From Apostichopus leukothele (taxonomy: Eukaryota; Echinodermata; Holothuroidea; Aspidochirotida; Stichopodidae): a DNA stretch of 25,144 nucleotides. The stretch lies in the NCBI GenBank assembly GCA_010014835.2, contig JAAAKB020000025.1, positions 1,903,312 to 1,928,455 on the forward strand. Reading direction: 5' to 3'. A program made the translations under genes and the position numbers. The notes beneath the pieces were generated by a model, which searched no databases, was not told the origin of the DNA, and was given only the letters and a program-made list of their open reading frames with translations. Positions 21,966 to 25,144 of the stretch are shown piece after piece; the stretch's first letter is position 1; every line of letters begins with the position of its first letter.

Positions 21966-22762
21966 AATATTTGGTTAAGTTGCTCATCACAGTCGCGTCA
22001 TCGCATCATCTCGATCGTGAAAGCTTAAAGTGATAGGTAGAATAGGTTTGAGAATCACAGAATGCTAGGGTGGTGGGAGTGGGGGGATTGAGGGGAAAAT
22101 GGTATAAAAGAAAAGAATTTCCAAGTTCTCTGTCTGAGATTTGAGAAAACCCCATCAAATGTCAAGTAATTCATCATGCACCATGTCTTTTCTTCATATA
22201 CAAGTAATATATATGTCTAACTCTTTTAATTCTTTTAGTCTCATAAATACTTTTATTTTAAAGTTTCTCATATGCGATATCATTTTTGTTTTGTTTACAC
22301 AAGATAAAGTCACATGCACTGTACATCTACATATGAATGTTGTTCTTCGATGCTGGCTGCAGTGCCAGCTGTTTGGGGGTCTCTTGGAAGCACGAGGAAC
22401 CAAACAATTGTTATAGTCTGCTGTTAGTTATTAACGATATTGATGTCAAGTTTTATCCTTGGCATTTCATCAAGGAGCTAGGTGTACAGTACTGTACATT
22501 AGGTAGCATGTAGAAATAATGTTGAAGATGTCATTGGATCTCACACACTTGTAGAATGTAATTGTTGCTTATAACTTATATTACATATTAAAATTAACTG
22601 AAAATTTTGAGCTTTCCAATGATAACAAATCAAAATCCACAAATCATTGTCTTTTTGGAAACCTATCTTGATTTCAGTAAGTTTGACTTACTTGAGTTTT
22701 GTTCTTGTATTATCAAATTATGGCTGATCAAGTAGGGATCTTATGTATTAACAAATCACAGT

Positions 22763-22830
22763 ACTTACCTGTCTTCTACTACACTTACGCACTTTCCTAG
22801 TCTACCAAGACGCCACTGGTATAATTTTAG
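22763..22830 (-). repeat. Dispersed AGACAGGTAAG-family repeat, copy 7
   Basis: The + strand reads ACTTACCTGTCT, then GCAC, TTTCCTAGTCTACC and GCCACTGGTATAATTTTAG. These line up with GCACC, TCTACC...GTCTAG and GCCCTGGTAATCTTTGTAG of the 7529 copy, with small gaps. A GC-rich GCGCCCCCGGGACC segment follows immediately. Confidence 0.55.
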
Positions 22831-23486
22831 CACTGCGCCCCCGGGACCTCTCCAGGGAGTTTGGGGGTTTTAGTCACTGAATTTTAAAATTTCATATTGG
22901 TACGAAGTGAGTGCATTGATGTATCCAGTAGTGAAATAACCCACAACCTATCTACTGTATGTAACATGTTACCGTACCATCAGCAGTAAATTATGAACAT
23001 GATGAAACATAATTTGAAACACCTATCAGTCTACTAAAAGTACCCCACCACCCAGATGGTCCTTTCTCTCTCAATATTGGGTAGAGGATCATGTTGATAC
23101 TGAACACTTACTTAATATCTGTTCCATACACGTCCTTCTGGTTGGGATCAATAGATTTTGAACCATTTTGAAAATGACAGAGAATGTGTTTGATCTGTGA
23201 GGTATCTCTCATCATAGAAATATTCACATAAATTTTCCAATATGTTGTACTGTGATCTTACACGATACGTTATTGATGATGAATGTGAGGTTGGGTTAAA
23301 GTCATCCAGCTACGATAAAAGCAACTCCCTCCCTCTACAAACGTTACCCAGAAATCTCAATTTTTGGCTTCTGTCTTTTACTTTTAGAGGGAAGGCTGTG
23401 GAGTACAGTATATAACAAGGTTTCACAAACTGTTTAGATATTTATTTGCACATTGTTTTTAAATGCTCTGCTCTCTTCTTTTACAG

Positions 23487-23553
23487 GGAGGACATTTCTT
23501 AGATGACAAAAATGGCAGTGGAAGAGACAGAGTACATCGAACACAGAGGAAAG
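23487..23553 (+). CDS. CRTC: Probable next CRTC exon (DRVHR segment)
   Basis: A strong acceptor, CTCTCTTCTTTTACAG, opens a frame in phase 0, the phase left by the 10553-10648 exon. It encodes 22 residues from GGHFLDDKNGSG to RDRVHRTQRK, ending in phase 1 before GTCACC. In vertebrate CRTCs the exon after SLPNVNQ contains a basic HHGLVDRVYRERGR stretch. The GxxRDRVHRTQRK pattern is similar in order, basic character and distance from the exon start, but identity is limited. The donor GTCACC is weak; the frame is actually open to a TGA at 23714, so a longer or terminal exon is possible. If spliced as proposed, later exons (14-3-3 sites, activation domain) lie beyond the window. Confidence 0.45.
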
Positions 23554-25144
23554 GTCACCATATGAGACATATATCCTTGCAAAACACTTCATTAATATTA
23601 TCCAATGTAGATAGCTGCATTTCTGTTTTATTAACTGAACATGTCAGGGTTTTTTTTGTCACAGAACTGTATTGTACAAGTGTCAAGAGTTTCACTTGTT
23701 TCTTACTCCTTTGAAATTTCAAGCTTCTACTATGTTTAGTTATTACTATATAATTGTAATTGTACATAGAAGAATTATTTTTTAAAACTTTATGAAAACA
23801 ACACTTTTTTTCTTGCATCACAGTATTCCGTAAACTGTAAAGCACAAAAAGAAGGAAAGGCTGAGGGAGGGGAAGGGGTTGGGGGAGGATGGTGAGTGAG
23901 TGAGAGAGAGAGAAGGAATGCTCAAGTGGTCATCAACACCATGGTGAGCAAAATTAATTTTCTACTGAAATGTAAGAAATCTCCATGCTTTGTAAAAATC
24001 CATCATTCCTTCTTTTTTTTTGTGACCTTCCTAAATGGCTGCAATGACTATTAAAACAGTATATCTTATTTCTCTACCTTGCCCTTTCTATCTTCTCCTT
24101 CTTCATCTTCTTCTTTTTTATCCCCAAAGATATTAATAGCTAGCGAATTTGAATATAAGAAATGCCAGTTTCAAATGTCAGTAGTTGAGTTTGGAAACCG
24201 ATGGGCTTAGATTAAAATTTTGCTTATTCCCCTAGTTGAATTAATTGGCCTGTCACAGATCAGTTTGGTGGGGGAAAAAAACAACAATGCATAAATAAGA
24301 CTATCAAAATGTTATCAACTAAAATCAGAAACCATTATCATGTTTTTAATATTTTTGCACCTGTAGTTAGGAATGCTCTTTTGCTGATTGGTTCGAGACC
24401 GGGACCAACTGACAAATTTTCATGTACGTGATGGGATGGACGTCTCAATAATTAATCCATAAATTGAATAAATTTTACCCAATATGTGGTGCAGGTAGCA
24501 TTTACCTTTTGAAACTTATTTAAAAATTTATTTGAGAGCTTGATGAATACCCATTGTCAGTTTATTTCACACTAACCGTGTTGAAAATGAGAGACGGTGG
24601 ATTGAACCATCCTCTTTCTGTACACCTACAGTAATTATGTATCATCTTATTGAGTGAAGTTCAGTGAAGGTCAGGGAGTGGCTAATACTGTGTACTAGTA
24701 TAAAGATGAGATGGATCCGTAGATAGACGAAGAAGAAAGATAACATGTTTTGCAGTAATGTCAGAGTTTTACCATCTTCCGCTCTTTAACCATGCTAAGG
24801 GTCTACAGAGGTTCTGTGTAATTACTTAGTTGATGAGGTCATACATTATATCGAGGTGAATTTTTAATATTTTCCACATAGTCATGTCACAATATTTTTT
24901 TTCTTTTGGTCTTTCTTTTCTTTTACCATCTTCATAGTCTTCATGAATATAGATATGATGAAGCGTCAAACAGTAACGTACAGTATAATACACAACATGT
25001 GGTATATTTGTTTTCTTCTTTATGAATCAAATCATCTACTAAGAGAAAAGAGAGATGGATCAGTGTTAGTGAATGAAAATACTTTGTACAGGAAAAGAAG
25101 TCTGAAAGTATTTTGAAACATTCGATACGAAAATAGTTTATGAA
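23554..25144. other. Downstream non-coding stretch
   Basis: No further exon is recognised. A purine-rich run with GTGA and GA repeats lies at about 23853-23917, and pyrimidine-rich CTT tracts at about 24065-24125 and 24895-24930. The rest is unique AT-rich sequence, probably the following CRTC intron. Confidence 0.45.
23892..23913 (+). repeat. GTGA/GA microsatellite in a purine run
   Basis: GTGAGTGAGTGA followed by a GA array lies within about 65 bases of nearly pure purine. Such mirror-symmetric purine tracts can form triplex DNA, but this is short. Confidence 0.75.

Larger units (their letters stand above)
10649..23486 (+). other. Inferred 12.8-kb CRTC intron
   Basis: This is the interval between the two best-supported CRTC exons, with GTAAAT donor and TTCTTTTACAG acceptor. 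It has no other exon of comparable support. It contains five copies of the AGACAGGTAAG repeat family, poly-G and poly-T tracts, microsatellites and many TACTGTA words. It also holds a possible alternative exon at 20172 and a possible nested two-exon short frame at 17794-19152. Stretches 10649-11800, 12000-13750, 14000-14500, 15050-16150, 16400-17700, 19160-20150 and 22840-23480 hold nothing else that I recognise. Confidence 0.55.

Noticed and set aside
23388-23420. Possible 33-base micro-exon before the 23487 exon
   Set aside because: The acceptor is good, but there is no similarity to CRTC, the donor is weak and it would alter the phase.
24391-24415. GGTTCGAGACC resembling a tRNA T-arm
   Set aside because: The stem does not pair in the right register and no acceptor, D or anticodon arm is present upstream.

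Overview
The window looks like AT-rich, gene-sparse animal (metazoan) DNA: splice-site-bounded short exons in long introns, mono- and dinucleotide runs, and transposon debris. There are no bacterial-style genes, RNA operons or CRISPR arrays. The species cannot be fixed from sequence alone; an invertebrate is plausible. Nearly all of the open reading frames (the longest about 116 codons) are what chance predicts in sequence of this base composition, and I treat them as spurious.

The one host gene I can name is on the + strand: a CREB-regulated transcription coactivator (CRTC/TORC). A 96-nt internal exon at 10553-10648 encodes the CRTC hallmark SLPNVNQ and ends in phase 0. A 67-nt exon at 23487-23553 starts in phase 0 and contains a DRVHR stretch resembling the DRVYR segment that follows in vertebrate CRTCs. 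Between them, at 20172, an acceptor opens onto a reading frame ending LPFQSPFQ and then a stop; this may be an alternative or decayed exon. The first coding exon and the C-terminal activation domain are not visible, so the gene runs off both ends and most of the window is intron.

Region by region: 1-289 is the end of a hAT-like DNA transposon with a CCGGGAT-rich subterminal region. 290-8190 is mostly unique AT-rich sequence with a 17-bp tandem repeat near 4232-4295 and a partial duplication at 7437-7750. 8200-8440 is a minus-strand 3' end of a CR1/L2-like LINE. 8735-8815 is a small CpG-dense patch. 9755-10035 is a GC-richer repeat-like block. 10649-23486 is a 12.8-kb intron with poly-G tracts, a G-quadruplex motif, microsatellites and a candidate RFX X-box/short ORF pair at 17766-19152. 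23554-25144 is downstream intron.

The most interesting signal is a dispersed short repeat family, seven copies in both orientations, sharing AGACAGGTAAG (a perfect consensus 5' splice site) plus 50-100 bp of weaker flanking similarity. A second strong signal is heavy enrichment of the palindrome ACTGTACAGT and its halves throughout the window.
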